From: Incurvaria masculella
Taxonomy: Eukaryota; Arthropoda; Insecta; Lepidoptera; Incurvariidae
DNA: 64,000 nucleotides
NCBI GenBank assembly: GCA_946894095.1
Contig: OX335644.1
Location: 15,605,595-15,669,594, forward strand
Direction: 5' to 3'
The notes beneath the pieces are model-generated. The model made no database searches. It had not been told where the DNA came from and saw only the letters and a list, made by a program, of their open reading frames with translations. The position numbers and the translations under genes were made by a program. The first letter of the stretch is position 1. Each line of letters begins with the position of its first letter. Positions 1-10,978 of this stretch are shown here, in pieces.

Positions 1-165
1 GTTTTCAATGCGATTTTTTCGACGAAAAACCTTCATTAAATTGAAATACTATGCTCGGGAACTTTTGGTTAAGAAAATCGCTTTAAATACCTATAAAAGC
101 GGTTTCCTAGACTCAGCATTCCTGATTTCTGATTGCGGAATTCTAGGAATAGGCCTGCTCGCAAA
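1..165. repeat. fold-back MITE fragment
   Basis: This stretch contains one arm of a fold-back element (about 85-160: 'aaaagcggttt', 'agactcag', 'attcctgatt', 'ggaatag.cctgc'). The same arm recurs at 41,353-41,413 and, degraded, at 12,294-12,505. The window edge cuts the element, so the second arm is not seen. Confidence 0.55.
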
Positions 166-185
166 ATGTTGCGAAAAGCGTCAGC

Positions 186-265
186 GAAGCAATGTCGTCC
201 TTCACCTCGATAACACGTCCGCACATCCCGAAAAATCTCTGGGAAAAATCGCTAAGTTAACGCAT
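186..265 (+). pseudogene. mariner transposase fragment (second catalytic Asp region)
   Basis: The + strand reads NVVLHLDNTSAHPEKSLGKI. This resembles the LHxDNxxxH block around the second catalytic aspartate of mariner (DD34D) transposases. Nothing else of the protein is recognisable nearby. It is a short decayed remnant and may belong with the mariner N-terminal piece at 1.7-2.1 kb, though in separate order. Confidence 0.45.
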
Positions 266-267
266 GT

Positions 268-410
268 GATTTTTTTTTATATAACTGGACATGGATGGCT
301 AATACCAGACTGAACGTCACCACACCACATGGGAACTAGGTGCCATGCCAGGACCTTCCTTACAATGAATATTACATTCCATAGCTCGGCTACATTGAAC
401 TGGGAATACA
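268..410 (-). mobile_element. SINE fragment (3' part with A-tail)
   Basis: A T-run followed by 'actggacatggatggcta', 'accacatgggaactaggtg' and 'ccaggaccttcctta' is the reverse complement of the tail and body of the SINE family found throughout the window (full copy at 9,923-10,311). The T-run is the A-tail of the element on the - strand. The 5' head is missing. Confidence 0.75.
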
Positions 411-1388
411 TGATTCTTGACATTCCGTCATTGCGGATTCAGTAGAGTTAACAGAAGAAGAATTTACTTTGACATTACTTTGGCATTCTAGAAACCGATC
501 GCAGCGCCACAAGGAATGAGTGGCCACGGAATTAAACGTTTACATATGTAATAATTGTTATTTGTATGGACGATGAAAACTTTGGCATTCTGGGAAGATT
601 TTGACAGCTGCGTTTACTGATTCATTCGTGGAATAATTTCGTACTTGTTTCCGCAGCTGCAATGACAAAGGTTGCCAGGCATTCGGCTTTAGCCAGTTAT
701 GTTTGGGATTTTAGGAAACATTTTTGGAAACCATTTGCGGGTCTGGCCTGTCCGGAATTTGTTAGGCTTTTCATCGTTCGTGGTGTAACTCGTCACACGC
801 CTGCTGGTTAAGCGGGCGAAGAAATGCAGAATGACGTCGACACGCCGACCCCAGAAAGAAGCGGCGACTTCCTCCCCGTCCCGCCGCGGTGTCGCTACGC
901 ATTTATAAACATTACGCTATAATATTTTGGCAAACGAAACGTTAGAATAAGAAGATGTTAATAGTTCATAATATATCCTCACGGCCACTGTTCCGTTAGT
1001 TACTTACTTTTAGAATTGAAACTTCAGTGAGGTTCACCATAAGCAGTAAACAAACACAGAATAAGCTAAAATACAAATATTCGATGAGTCGAATCTCCGA
1101 GTCGTGTTTGTTTTCGTGCGCTACCATTCGTTAGCAGCTTAGAGCGAGCACTTCTATTACTGAAAAACAGAAAGAGATAGCACTACACTAGCTCCCACTG
1201 CCACAGTCCTATTTAAAATCATACTTTCCGAGTTGAGGAATAACTTCGGGAATAACGAAAAATAGCATATTCGTTTCCGTATGCGATTCAGTAAATGCCG
1301 CAGGAATAGGTCGGAAGTAATTAACTGATTCAGCTATGATTCAGCTATGATTCAGTAAAGTGTTTACATAAGTTTGGCTAGAATGCAC
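411..1388. other. non-coding, old dispersed repeat
   Basis: No coding frame was recognised. Parts resemble 24,200-24,480: the 'cgatcgca.agccaca' block near 500 and the 'tgattcag.tatgattcag' block near 1,330. An old dispersed repeat is therefore likely. A short GC-rich stretch lies at about 838-898. Nothing else can be named. Confidence 0.35.
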
Positions 1389-1627
1389 CACCTGGATTGA
1401 AAACACAGACAATTTTCATTGCCGCTTCGACCATCGTTCATTCAATGCTATGGTACCAACAATCAGTAAGTAAGGAAGGGGACCTACAGTTTTACGTGGA
1501 ATCCGAACCACGGCCAGCCTCAAGGGTTGAAAATGGTCACCCATCCAGAACCTAACCGCGCTCAGAGGTGCTTTACAAAGCTTATCGAATGGCAAGGCGT
1601 CGCGCCACTGGGCTACCGAGGCTGACA
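1389..1627 (-). mobile_element. SINE, 5'-head-containing copy (5S-type head, degraded)
   Basis: The body ('attgccgcttcgaccatcg', 'gtaaggaaggggacctac') is followed by 'ggtcacccatcc' at 1,535-1,546. Its reverse complement GGATGGGTGACC is the C box of 5S rRNA genes. The A-box part is decayed compared with the 9,923-10,311 copy. The A-tail end is missing. Confidence 0.75.
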
Positions 1628-1696
1628 ATTTAGTGATTCGTTTATTTTTAAGCCATTTGTTTTTTATTTGGCATAGTTCTGTTCACAATATGGATA

Positions 1697-2110
1697 ACGT
1701 GACATTTTGAGTTATTTACGAATACGAGTTTTACCGTGGCACCAGTGCTGCAGAAACAAATCGAAAGTTTATTGATGCGTATGGTGAAGCTTCTGAAAAA
1801 TAAAAGACGGTTCTTTAAACTTTTCGTTTTGGAAACGTTGACCTACAGAAAAAAACCCCGCGGACGGCCGAATGACACAAATTCAAGATCCATCCCAAAC
1901 AATTTCCAATATAGCGGCGGGCTTCGGTGTGAGTGTTAAAACAATTTTAATTAATTTGAAAGAAATTGGAAAAATTAAAAGGCATCATTGGAAAAAACTC
2001 GAAAAATGGGTTTCGCGATAATTGAGTGAAGCCCACCAAATATGTCTGCTACATTCTATTCAAATCGGCTAGACGAGATTTATTTTAGCGATCCTTCAAT
2101 TTTCTTTGCG
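1697..2110 (+). pseudogene. mariner transposase N-terminal remnant
   Basis: Conceptual translation with frame changes gives 'EFYRGTSAAET', 'AYGEA', then 'RGRPND', then a second helix-turn-helix block ending 'LKEIGKIKRHHWKKLEKWV'. This follows the mariner order: first HTH, linker GRP motif, second HTH ending in the I-G-K-x-K...KWV signature. Internal stops and at least one frameshift show it is dead. It is followed by a weaker match to the region before the first catalytic Asp. The catalytic core is not recognisable. Confidence 0.7.
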
Positions 2111-2308
2111 AAGACCATCCTAATCAAATGCGGCCGCATAAGCATTTTTTTAATATTTAAAAATATTTTATATCTTGACGACCATTGCAATTGACATGAT
2201 TTTATTTTTTTGTTTGCTCCTTGGAAACATTTTCCGAGCATTCTACTCAAATCAGCAGGATGAGTTTCTTTTTCATGCTCTTCCGAGCTACATAAGCTTT
2301 TTTTACCT

Positions 2309-2394
2309 ATTCGAAATGTTCTTTGAATCTTATGTAGTTACGATTCCAGAGTGGATTCGAAATGTTCTTTGAATCTTATGTAGCTACGATTCCA
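2309..2394. repeat. two-copy tandem duplication, 46-bp spacing
   Basis: Two near-identical 40-bp copies begin 'attcgaaatgttctttgaat' at 2,309 and 2,355 and differ at one position in the interior (gtagtt/gtagct). This is a simple recent local duplication. Confidence 0.9.
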
Positions 2395-3802
2395 TCGAGC
2401 CAGGGCGGCGCTAGTGTTATGTAATGAATTCTAGCTTATTTATGTAATTATTTTATGATATTAAATACATAACTGCTATGGGCTCGCCAGTTATACTACT
2501 TAGCCTGATTTAAAATGTTTTCCTAATTCTTTTGGCAAACCCATGTCCCCATCCATTTTTCATGACCCTGATGTTAGCTATCTATATTGCAACAGGTGTA
2601 TTCCAGCACAATGTAGGCCACACTGATCTACGCCGTATGTAATGTTATGCGGGCTAGACGTAATATTGGCCTCTATCCATGCCTGTCGCCAAACGCCTGT
2701 CGCCTACAGCTCGAAATGATTAAGTACCTATTTCGTTTGGCATTGGCTTATACTACCTGCCACTGGCTATATTGGGGACTCTGAATGATCAGGATCCCGA
2801 CTACGCGAAACATAATTATGTTTATTTGTTTCACCGTCATGTATGACCGTCATGATTTTACCGTCATGCATGTGCATCTGTTCCCTCATAACTTAAAGAA
2901 CTACTTATCATAATTTGGCAAATCAGGTATTGTTGGAAGCGTCGTATGTGGCGTCAATATGGTGCCCTTTAGAGGAGAATATCGACAATAGAAACACACA
3001 CTCGATTTATCTATTATGTCTGTCTATTACGGTTCATGATCATGAGATACAGCCCGCTGACAGACGGACGGAGGGACAGCGGACCCTAAAAAGAAACCCT
3101 TATAGGATAAGCGTGGTGGCGATGTTTGGACTGAGTGGAATACGATTATAATTCACACTGTGACGCTGGACGATAATGACCACAGGCCACTTCTCCTTCC
3201 TTTTTTCTTCTGTGGCTCGAACCCTCCAAACTACACCTCAGGTGATGTTTGGTTACAAACTTTGAAGGCGAGATCAAACAAGGTAGCGATCTATTTTGAT
3301 GATCGGTGCGAGCGCATATCAGCAGAGAGCAGGAACGCGGGGGGGGGGGGGGGTTTGGAGGGGGAGACACACACAGCGTGTTTACTCACAGGTAACGCGT
3401 TCACACATCGCTTCTGCTGTCAACTCACACCCACGCCCACGCACAATGGCACTTCTATGTATCTAAAGCAAGATGTTCAAAGTTCGCTATCAATAAAATC
3501 GCCGCCATAATCGTTTCTCTCAGTTGATTTATTTAATGTACAAAATTTCTGAAAAATATCTCTTAATTTGACCGAGGAAACTGGCACGACCTATTGTATG
3601 GAACTCGATCACCTCATTAGCCTCTTAAGCATCTTAGAAAACGGTGCAGGTGAGGTATGTGGTAACGAGCACTCGTCTTCAACTAATTCCAATACCGCTG
3701 TTCCTTGGCTCACTCCTTCACTTATGTCCGACTCCGACTCCTTTTGATTGCAGCGTTCGTCGAGCAAAGGTGCCACTCATCACAGAACATAATATAGGAG
3801 TA
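2395..3802. other. non-coding; fragment of the AAGTGCGAGTCGG repeat family
   Basis: No gene was recognised. Positions about 3,028-3,106 ('attacggttcatgatcatga', 'acagcccgctgacagacgg') match the interior of the dispersed repeat seen complete at 9,632-9,912 and 10,712-10,972. A 15-base G-run lies at about 3,340 and a CA/CCCA-rich patch follows. Open frames here are compositional. Confidence 0.5.
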
Positions 3803-5169
3803 CTAGCTGCCGACACTAACCCGGCGCCGGTTAGTGTCGGCTAAATTATTTCATGGATAAAAAGTAGCCCACATGACTGTTTCAAAATAGGCACAAACTG
3901 GTCCAGGACAATGTATCCGTCTACCAAATTTCATCAAGATCGTTCGAGCCGAAATAGCATGATTTAATGAGAAACATCGTTTTGAGTATGTAGAATCAGG
4001 CTAGACGTAGATACAATCCGCATTTAAATCGAGTAATTGGTTTTCTAGGATTTTATTCTATTAGTCGCAGCTCTGGCGATATGCCAAGTAGGCCTAAAGT
4101 TGCGGAAAATACCAAGCCGTACTTCGGTACAATTAGTTAAAGTAAGCGCCTCCGTCGCCCCCCCCCCCCCTCGAGCCGCCGCCGTCCCGCCGAGCCGTGC
4201 AGAGCATTGCAGTTTGTATCACAGCCCCATCTTAGCGTAAGCGGAACTGAATTCTATTTAGCCTATCCTAATTCCCGGGTAGGTAAATGTACGTGTACTA
4301 ATTTTGATCTCATTCGGATAATAGGTTTTAGAGTTATGGAGGAACATACATACATACATACATAGTGAAATGAATTCTAAAAAACGTCAATTTAGTTTTA
4401 GTATCATAAATAAAGTCTACAAACGTAATATCTTATAAACCAAAGCAACTTACTCCATGAACAACCCTTACAGATTTATAATTATGTAGTATAGATTTTA
4501 CATTATTATTGCTGTTATGTTATTCACATTATTATAAATGAACCAAAACAACCAAAAAAGGACCAATTACTTACCTACCTACAACCTATAATAATAAAAA
4601 TAAAAACGAAGTAATTCTTAATAATTAACAGGTAAGGAACCCATCTAAAAAATTAAGTATCTTTTTGTACGTGTAACTCATAACCAAAACAAAACCTGCC
4701 AACAACTAACCTTGGGCATTTATTACTTTAAGTACAATGCGTTTTTAACAAATCGCTAATGCTTTGAAAATTCGCCAAATGGACACAACTGTCAATGGCG
4801 TCTGCCCTCACGCGTCTGCCTGCCCGTGTTCGGGTAGCGCACTCAGCGATGAGCGCCTTCTCCCCCCCCCCTCAACCGCCGTGCGTCGAACCGCCCGCCC
4901 CGCCCCCGCATCCCGCCCCCGCCACCGCTCCCCCTGGTGTGAAGTAGCGCTACCGGCATCGTTTTCGCAGCCCCGTGAAAGTTCGAAAGCCCATGGGCAC
5001 TATATCTGTATAAATTTTAGCCTATGTGTTATTCTGATGTATAAGCTATATTATTGTAAAGTTTCATTCAAATCCATTCAGTAGTTTTTACGTGAAAGAG
5101 TAACAAACATCCATCCATCCATCCATCCATCCATTATTACAAACTTTCCCCTTTATAATATTAGTAGGA
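3803..5169 (-). mobile_element. non-autonomous Helitron (copy A)
   Basis: Read on the - strand the element starts with TC (TCCTACTAATATTATAAA, after a flanking A at 5,170). It ends in a perfect 13-bp-arm hairpin (arm gccgacactaacc, + strand 3,809-3,841) followed by AGCTAG and a flanking T. A 5'-TC end, a 3' hairpin, a CTRR end and insertion between A and T are the hallmarks of Helitrons. There is no Rep/helicase coding. A (CATC)n run sits at 5,108-5,134. The element is expanded by another insertion (see 4,135-4,495). Confidence 0.85.
4135..4495 (-). mobile_element. Helitron 5' part nested in copy A
   Basis: This block is the reverse complement of the first ~350 bases of the Helitron at 25,234-26,387. 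Shared pieces include 'ccttacagatttataatta.gtagtatag', the tacata microsatellite and the GC-rich CTCGAGCCGCCG patch. Relative to copy B (22,711-23,666), copy A is interrupted after 'accaagccgtac', which marks the nesting point. The 3' end of the inner element is not clear; altered sequence continues to about 4,860. Confidence 0.65.
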
Positions 5170-5449
5170 TATCCAGTGCACGTGCACAATTCGCTTGCAT
5201 GGGCTCTAAGCTAGTTTCGCGGTGCTGAACTGTCGCAGTCGGTGTATCGCATGGAGGTGAGTATCTTCTTCACCTCCATGGTGTAGCTAAGTTATCTAGG
5301 TAGCCGACTGGTAAGTTTCATTACATTTGGCCGTCCATTGCAACACGTAATTTGCAGAGATCTAAATCTTTTGTCATTTGACAGTTATCGTGTTACGAAT
5401 TGCAACTAAACGTCAGGTTTAATCACTCAATGGCTTCACCCTGCGATTT

Positions 5450-5597
5450 AGGCCTGGTTGCACGTACCGTCGTGCACGTCAACATCACCGTCAACGTATG
5501 ATTAAAGACTGATCAGTCAAAACTTGCGTTGCACGAAACTTAAACATTACGTTGACCGCTGATTTTAACCGCTACGAAGCGTCGTGCACTCCGGCCT
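5450..5597. mobile_element. short MITE with 15-bp imperfect inverted ends
   Basis: The left end is AGGCCTGGTTGCACG and the right end CGTGCACTCCGGCCT. They pair with a few mismatches over 148 bp. A related right end ('catcgtgcactcggccctt') is at about 6,072-6,095, so a second, decayed copy probably spans part of 5,990-6,095. There is no coding capacity. Confidence 0.6.
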
Positions 5598-6937
5598 AAG
5601 GCCGGACCTTAAATAATAGGCAAACCTTGCCATTAATAAAATACAATGCTTTGTTTTTCATAATTATTAGCCTGACCCCCGGTTTCACAGTTTAAAAATT
5701 TTCGGCGCTATATCTATGTAATCTGTGGTGCCACCAACAGCTGATAGCAAGCCGACATCTTGGGCGCTAGTAGCGCCACCCCGCGGCTCCAGGAGCAACT
5801 GTTTTGTTTGTTAGTACGAATAATTGACACTAGATGTGCCTTTCTCTTTCTGATAATATACTGTGGAAGAAAGACAGTACTATGTCAGCTCAGGCGGTGC
5901 TGAGAGTTGCCATACAGCAAACATTTTTGATTGTTTCGAGGGACTATTTGTGGTCTGACGGCTGGCAAGCTAACTTTGACGAAAATATGTTACGTGCAAC
6001 TCAAATTCATATGATGGGCGATTAGCCGTCACATCATCGTCAAATGTAATCAGTAACAGATAACATTTTACGAGGCATCGTGCACTCGGCCCTTAATTTA
6101 CCATCGTAAGCACGGGGCTAACCATGGTATAAGAACTCGCCGGCAGTACAGTCGTGTCAAGTTCAGTGCCCAGAAATCAATCGAGTATTTCAAAGCGTTT
6201 TCAAACCGGAAAGATTCCTTATCCTTGCATAATGTTTTATTCTTTACATTACGACTTCTGTCAGTGGTTTGCTCGACAGAAGCTCTCCTTATTTTCGAGC
6301 GCGGAATTTTAACAACAGACCCTTAAAATGACACGACAATACCGCACTTCCCCTATTTTATGTAGCGTTGTTTTGTCGGAAATTATCAGATACCACTAAA
6401 TGCTTGGCTGCGAGGCAATGTATCAAAGTCGATAGTTTAGCAAATATCTGACTTCCAAGTTCGATGTCGGCGGTGCGGCGAGGTCTGCTCTAGCTACCTC
6501 GATCGTTTGCAAACTTTCAGCTTCACATAGTGCTGATGTGCTAAGTGTCACGGCAGGACCTCTAGCGCCGCACAATTGGAGCTAATTGCATCAGTCTGTT
6601 GACCGAGGAACCGTAGCCACAGAATAAGTAATAGTGCTACCCGTAGCATCGTGTAGCACTACGTGTAGGTGGGCGCGCATTACGCCAGCGTGCATTATAC
6701 AGGATGTTCCGTGATAGGTCAGAGAAACTTCAGGAATGAGATTATTTGTTGATCCTCATCGCGCGTTTGGCGGATAAGGGGTAGACGAAAAATTGTGCCT
6801 TCGTCACTTTTGCTGTAAAACGGACACAGACACTTTTTAACTTATCGAAAGTACCAGGGCTACAGAAGTTGTTATATGTTTTAAAATGTTGTAACACTAT
6901 AATCTGTGCCTGGATCCTATCCGTGTGACCCATAGTA
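5598..6937. other. non-coding, no gene recognised
   Basis: Apart from the MITE end near 6,080 and a possible transposon end at about 6,699 ('tacaggatgttccgtgatag', similar to CAGGGTGT ends common in moth repeats), nothing specific is visible. Confidence 0.4.
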
Positions 6938-7230
6938 ACTGGACATGGATGGCTAATACCAAACTGACTGTCAGATATTAGCCTAACACCCCACATGGGA
7001 AGTAGGTGCTACATTGAACTGGGATGGAAGACACAAACAATTTTAATTGCCGCTTCGACCATCGTTCATTCAATGCGATGGTGCCAACCCTGGCGAGATT
7101 AACTCAACTATTTAGTAGGTAAGGAATGGAACCTAAAGTTTTAATCGGAATCCGAACCACGAATGACGAATCCCTTATTCGCCTCTTATGACATGCACTG
7201 ACTGAACACCTCAGTACGCTTCGGGATATG
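6938..7230 (-). mobile_element. SINE with a third, non-5S head type
   Basis: It starts with 'actggacatggatggcta' and 'accccacatgggaa' and contains the usual body, but lacks the middle 'ccaggaccttcctta' block. After 'cgaaccacga' it runs into 'tgacgaatcccttattcgcc' instead of the 5S-like head. The same alternative head is next to the SINE pieces at 7,805-8,525. Confidence 0.7.
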
Positions 7231-7804
7231 AATGAATATTATGTGAATAAATATTTTTTTACTTTGGATTTGATTTATTTATTTTGTTATTTATGGAATA
7301 TATATATATGTATATTAGTTATATATGTATATTATGGTAGCATAAAAAAATAGACACGAAATTGCGCATTTTCGGACACATATGTACCTTCGTTTTTTCG
7401 TTATAATTGTTGAGCTTCTTTTTCAAGTTGAAATCGAAATGTGATGGACACTTTTTGTCAACAGCGTCTGAAACCATTCTGAAACGCGCCGCCGCTTATA
7501 TCTTCCTCTTATTGACCGAACGAAGCTCGAGTAAAGTTTGGTAAGCACAAAGTGATAATAATGAGTAAGAAATTAAGCTATGCAAAGACAGACTTGTGAG
7601 GTCAGACGGAGAGCCAAGTTATGTACAGTAACCTTTTTTTTTCGAGGTTTTTTCTCGTTGACAGTAGGAGACTGAACAAAGTATGCACTTCCGGCTGATG
7701 GGAAAGGTGAACACTCAAAGTACGTTGTCTTTGAAATGAATTGTGTAGAGCAATTATGATATTTTTTTCATACCGACGTATTTGTATTGTTTGTAAAAAA
7801 CGGA
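7231..7804. other. non-coding, AT-rich
   Basis: A TATA-rich tract lies at 7,298-7,330. The string 'ctatgcaaagacagact' near 7,577 recurs near 55,783 with similar following bases ('gaggtca'), so a small dispersed repeat is present. No gene was recognised. Confidence 0.4.
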
Positions 7805-8525
7805 AAATTTTAATTGCTCCTTTGACCATCGATTATATTCAATGCGGAAAACCCCAACAACCAAAAAGTAAGGAAGGAACCTAATAGACTAGGAGGTGGC
7901 GACAAAAATGGTAACGATAACGTAAATGGCTGAAACTGGGTTCACGGGATAAAGACCAACACTCTGAATCTAAATGTGTCAGTCTGCCTGTTCCAAGTGG
8001 TTGCGTTACGTAGATAAGGCGACTGAAAAAGTAGTTATGGTGACAAAAAATATACATGATAATGTAAATGGATGCAAATGACGAAGCATGAAAGTATCAG
8101 TACAGACTTAATTAGCAATACAAAAACTGAACAAATCTTTGGTTGCATTTCTTAGTTTTAGGCGATTTAGGTTACATATATAACTTTAGGTATTTTAAGT
8201 ATTTAATTAAAAAAACCGACTGGTTATTGTTGTATAATTAATAGGTATCAATGATTCCAGACAATCAGTATAATCATCAGCAGGTACATACCAGCATCTA
8301 TTTTATATAGCCAATCTAGATAACGCAACCACTTGGCGCAGGCAGACCGACATATTTAGCATCAGAGGGTTGGTCTCTAACATGTGAACACAGATTCAGC
8401 CATTTACCTTATCGTGACCAAAAATGTCGTGCCCTCCGGGAATATAACATTTTACGAGAAATCCAAACCACGAACGACAAATCTCTTAGTCGTCTCTTCC
8501 GACTTGCACGGGTAGAAAGCAGTGG
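7805..8525 (-). mobile_element. SINE (third head type) split by an inserted fold-back element
   Basis: SINE body is present at 7,805-7,890 ('ttttaattgct.ctttgaccatcg', 'agtaaggaagg.aacct'). The next expected SINE stretch ('cattttacg.g.aatccaaaccacgaa') only appears at about 8,449, followed by the same alternative head as at 7,170-7,230. The 546 bases between form an inverted-repeat element. Confidence 0.7.
7892..8437. mobile_element. fold-back element with ~125-bp inverted arms
   Basis: The left arm (7,892-8,015) begins 'ggaggtggcgacaaaaatgg' and contains 'gtcagtctgcctgttccaag'. The right arm (8,320-8,437) is its approximate reverse complement, containing 'cttggcgcaggcagacc' and ending 'ttttggtc...cctcc' when read inversely. 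The centre is AT-rich without coding. It sits inside the SINE at 7,805-8,525. Superfamily unknown; no clear target-site duplication. Confidence 0.75.
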
Positions 8526-9631
8526 GACCGCTTACATATGTCTTTTGAAGTGCCCAAACCAATGTGATACTCGTATGCTACGGGATCCTTTTAAAAGCTA
8601 TCTCAGACTGTCCGAGATCCTCAGCTTTCCCCGAGCGCTGGCGTCCGTTATCGAATTACATTTACCTCTGTACAAATATGAGCGGAGTGGAGGATGTTTG
8701 CTTCGGATATTATATTTGCCGATGTGCTGATTTGCGCCACACAGATTGTGGGCGTACCATAATTGCCTAACTTTTTGTAGAGGCTCGGTGTCGGACATAA
8801 AATCGAACGTTACCTAATCTCCTACATATGATAAGTATTAAGAATTGTGTTTGTAGGACGAGTGCATTGTGGGACGGGATGAGCTGTGAGATAAGTTTCA
8901 GTTTGGATCGTACCTAGTCTAATCCGCCGCATAATAATGATTTTATGCCATAACGCACATGCTGTTGAAGGTTTCACGGTAGGTATAGGGAGCCGTCGAT
9001 TTATTACGTCATTTAAAATTAATTAGACGTAGTAGAGGGGGATTGCAAAAATTTACGTCATTCTTGGAAATACGGATGATCCAAAATTTTAAGGGAAACT
9101 TTTATATAAAATTAAGAGAAACAGACATTACATGAATTAGATATTTTAAAGAGTAAATTTTTCAAAGTTGGAATAAATTTTTCTAATGTCTTAATGTTCA
9201 TGTTCATCACCCATGCTTCACCTTCTATTTTAATTACCTGTGCCTTTACATGTCTTCTCATAAAATCTTGCAACATGTATTTTTTGTTGCAAGCAAAAAA
9301 AACACATTGTTTAGTCGTAAAATGACAATATACACTCAATAAGCACCTCTATAATTTGGTGGTAACAGATAGCCGTATTTGTCGTGGCTGCATAGAGACA
9401 ACATTAACTCCGCCCAGAGTGTGGCTGAGTACCGGGTACGTACCCTGGAAGGACTGGAATGGCTTCCATGAGCCGAAGGTAATATAAAAATTCTGCCGGA
9501 CTACTCGGAAAGAGCTTAGATGGCATAGTCACCCTTGCCTACGCGTAATGGCTCTGAAGGTGCGCGCAAAAAACTTTTCCTAATGCTACTATTCTGAGGC
9601 TACGTTAAAATAATCATGACTTTAAAAAAAT
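8526..9631. other. non-coding, no gene recognised
   Basis: AT-rich sequence with several short chance frames on both strands. None has a family motif, a splice-site arrangement or a codon bias like the LGR1 exons. Nothing recognisable. Confidence 0.4.
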
Positions 9632-9912
9632 AAAAAAACCGGCCAAGTGCGAGTCGGACTCGCAAATGAAGGATTCTTCGCAGGATGTTCCTGTACCATC
9701 CTACAAGATTTAACCCAAAAAAAACTCGTTGACTTCGGGATAACATTGTTGTAAATAACAATTTGTTATTATAGCGGCTAAATAAATACACACTTTGTCA
9801 AAATGTCAGCTGCCTACCTATTACGGTTCATGAGATACAGCCCGGTGATATATGGACGGACAGCGGAGGCTTAGTAAGGGTTCAGTTGGCAACGTTTGGG
9901 TACGGGAATCCT
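9632..9912 (+). mobile_element. AAGTGCGAGTCGGACTCGC repeat, complete but diverged
   Basis: It begins 'ccggccaagtgcgagtcgg', contains 'ttcatgagatacagcccgg' and a 'gacggacagcgg' block, and ends 'gggtacgggaatcctac'. The GGTTCC(T)GTACC / GGGTACGG.A.CC ends are inverted to each other. This repeat is widespread in moth genomes; the transposition class is not certain. Confidence 0.7.
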
Positions 9913-9922
9913 ACAAAAGGCA

Positions 9923-10311
9923 TTTTTTTTTTTTTTTATGTGACTGGACATGGATGGCTAATACCACAAGTTCTGTCATGGTATTAGCCCAACACACCAC
10001 ATGGGAACTAGGTGCCATGCCAGGACCTTCCTTATATTGCACGGCTACATTGAACTGGATGGAAAACACGGACAATTTTCATTGCCGCTTCGACCATCGT
10101 TCATCCAATGCGATGGTACCAACCCGGGCGGGATAAACCCTACCACCTAGTAAGTGAGGAAGGGGACCTACAGCTTAACGTGGAATACGAACCACGGCCA
10201 GCCTCTCTCAACGGTCGAATGGTCACCCATCCAAGACCAGACCGGACCCAGCGTTGCTTAACTTCGGAGAGCGATCGCCGAAGTGTCGCGCCACTGGGCC
10301 ACTGAGGCTGA
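9923..10311 (-). mobile_element. full-length SINE with 5S rRNA-derived head
   Basis: On the - strand the element starts at 10,311 with 'cagcctcagtggcccagtgg'. It runs through GATCGCTCTCCGAAGTTAAG, 'CAACGCTGGGTCCGG' and 'CTTGGATGGGTGACC', that is, the A box, intermediate element and C box of a 5S rRNA gene (+ strand 10,221-10,275). The common body follows, then an A-tail (15 T on the + strand at 9,924-9,938). The order head, body, A-tail fits a Pol III retroposon of the SINE3 (5S-derived) class. It is the best-preserved copy in the window. Confidence 0.85.
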
Positions 10312-10711
10312 TTTACATCGTTGTTATTGCAAGAGACAGGTATTGTAACATATGAGAAGTGATAATGGTAACATACCACTTATTATGATTGTATAATTCT
10401 ATCAATGTACTTATCGTTTGTTGTCGGTCGCTATATCATAAATATAGATAATGAGAAAATGTTACTCAATATAAGTATATCTTTAGAAATATCTCTGTGC
10501 ATAGCGTCTTGATATTATCATATAAATGACGCGCGACTCTACATGACTCTAAGCGGGAAAAAACACCAAGAAATGTGTTTACCGTGGAGAAATACATAAC
10601 AGTGACGAGGGAGAAGCTGCATACCGCGTGTCCAGCGAGGCTATGGTCCATAGTCACTCGTGGTTTTCTGGGAGTCTAATTAGAGCTATATTTTTGTGAG
10701 AGGAGAGGAGT
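10312..10711. other. non-coding, no gene recognised
   Basis: Between the SINE and the next repeat only AT-rich sequence with chance frames is seen. Confidence 0.4.
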
Positions 10712-10972
10712 AAAAACCGGCTAAGTGCGAGTCGGACTCGAACACGAAGGGTTCTGTACCATCAACCCCCCTTTAATGTTTATATTTTTTTAATTTTACG
10801 TATTTGTTGTTATAACGGCAAAATAAATACACACTCAGTGAAAATTTCAGCTGCCTACCTATTACGGTTCATGAGATACAGCCCTGTGACAGACGGATGG
10901 ACGGACGGACGGACAACGGAGGCTTAGAAATAGGGTTCCGTTTTCACCCTTTGGGTACGGAACCCTAAAAAA
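10712..10972 (+). mobile_element. AAGTGCGAGTCGGACTCGC repeat, complete copy
   Basis: It begins 'accggctaagtgcgagtcgg', carries the 'gacggatggacggacggacgg' stretch, and ends 'tttgggtacggaaccctaaa'. GGGTTCTGTACC at the left and GGTACGGAACCC at the right are near-perfect inverted ends. A Tc1-like transposase fragment follows directly. Confidence 0.75.
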
Positions 10973-10978
10973 ACTACA

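Noticed and set aside
3146..3510. Frames around 3.1-3.5 kb on both strands
   Set aside because: They depend on a G-run and simple CA/CCCA sequence; no motif.
10221..10275. Functional 5S rRNA gene
   Set aside because: Only the internal promoter part resembles 5S; it is continuous with a SINE body and A-tail and repeated in decayed form elsewhere.
9852..10305. Short frames overlapping the full-length SINE
   Set aside because: They lie entirely inside retroposon sequence and are not shared as frames by other copies.
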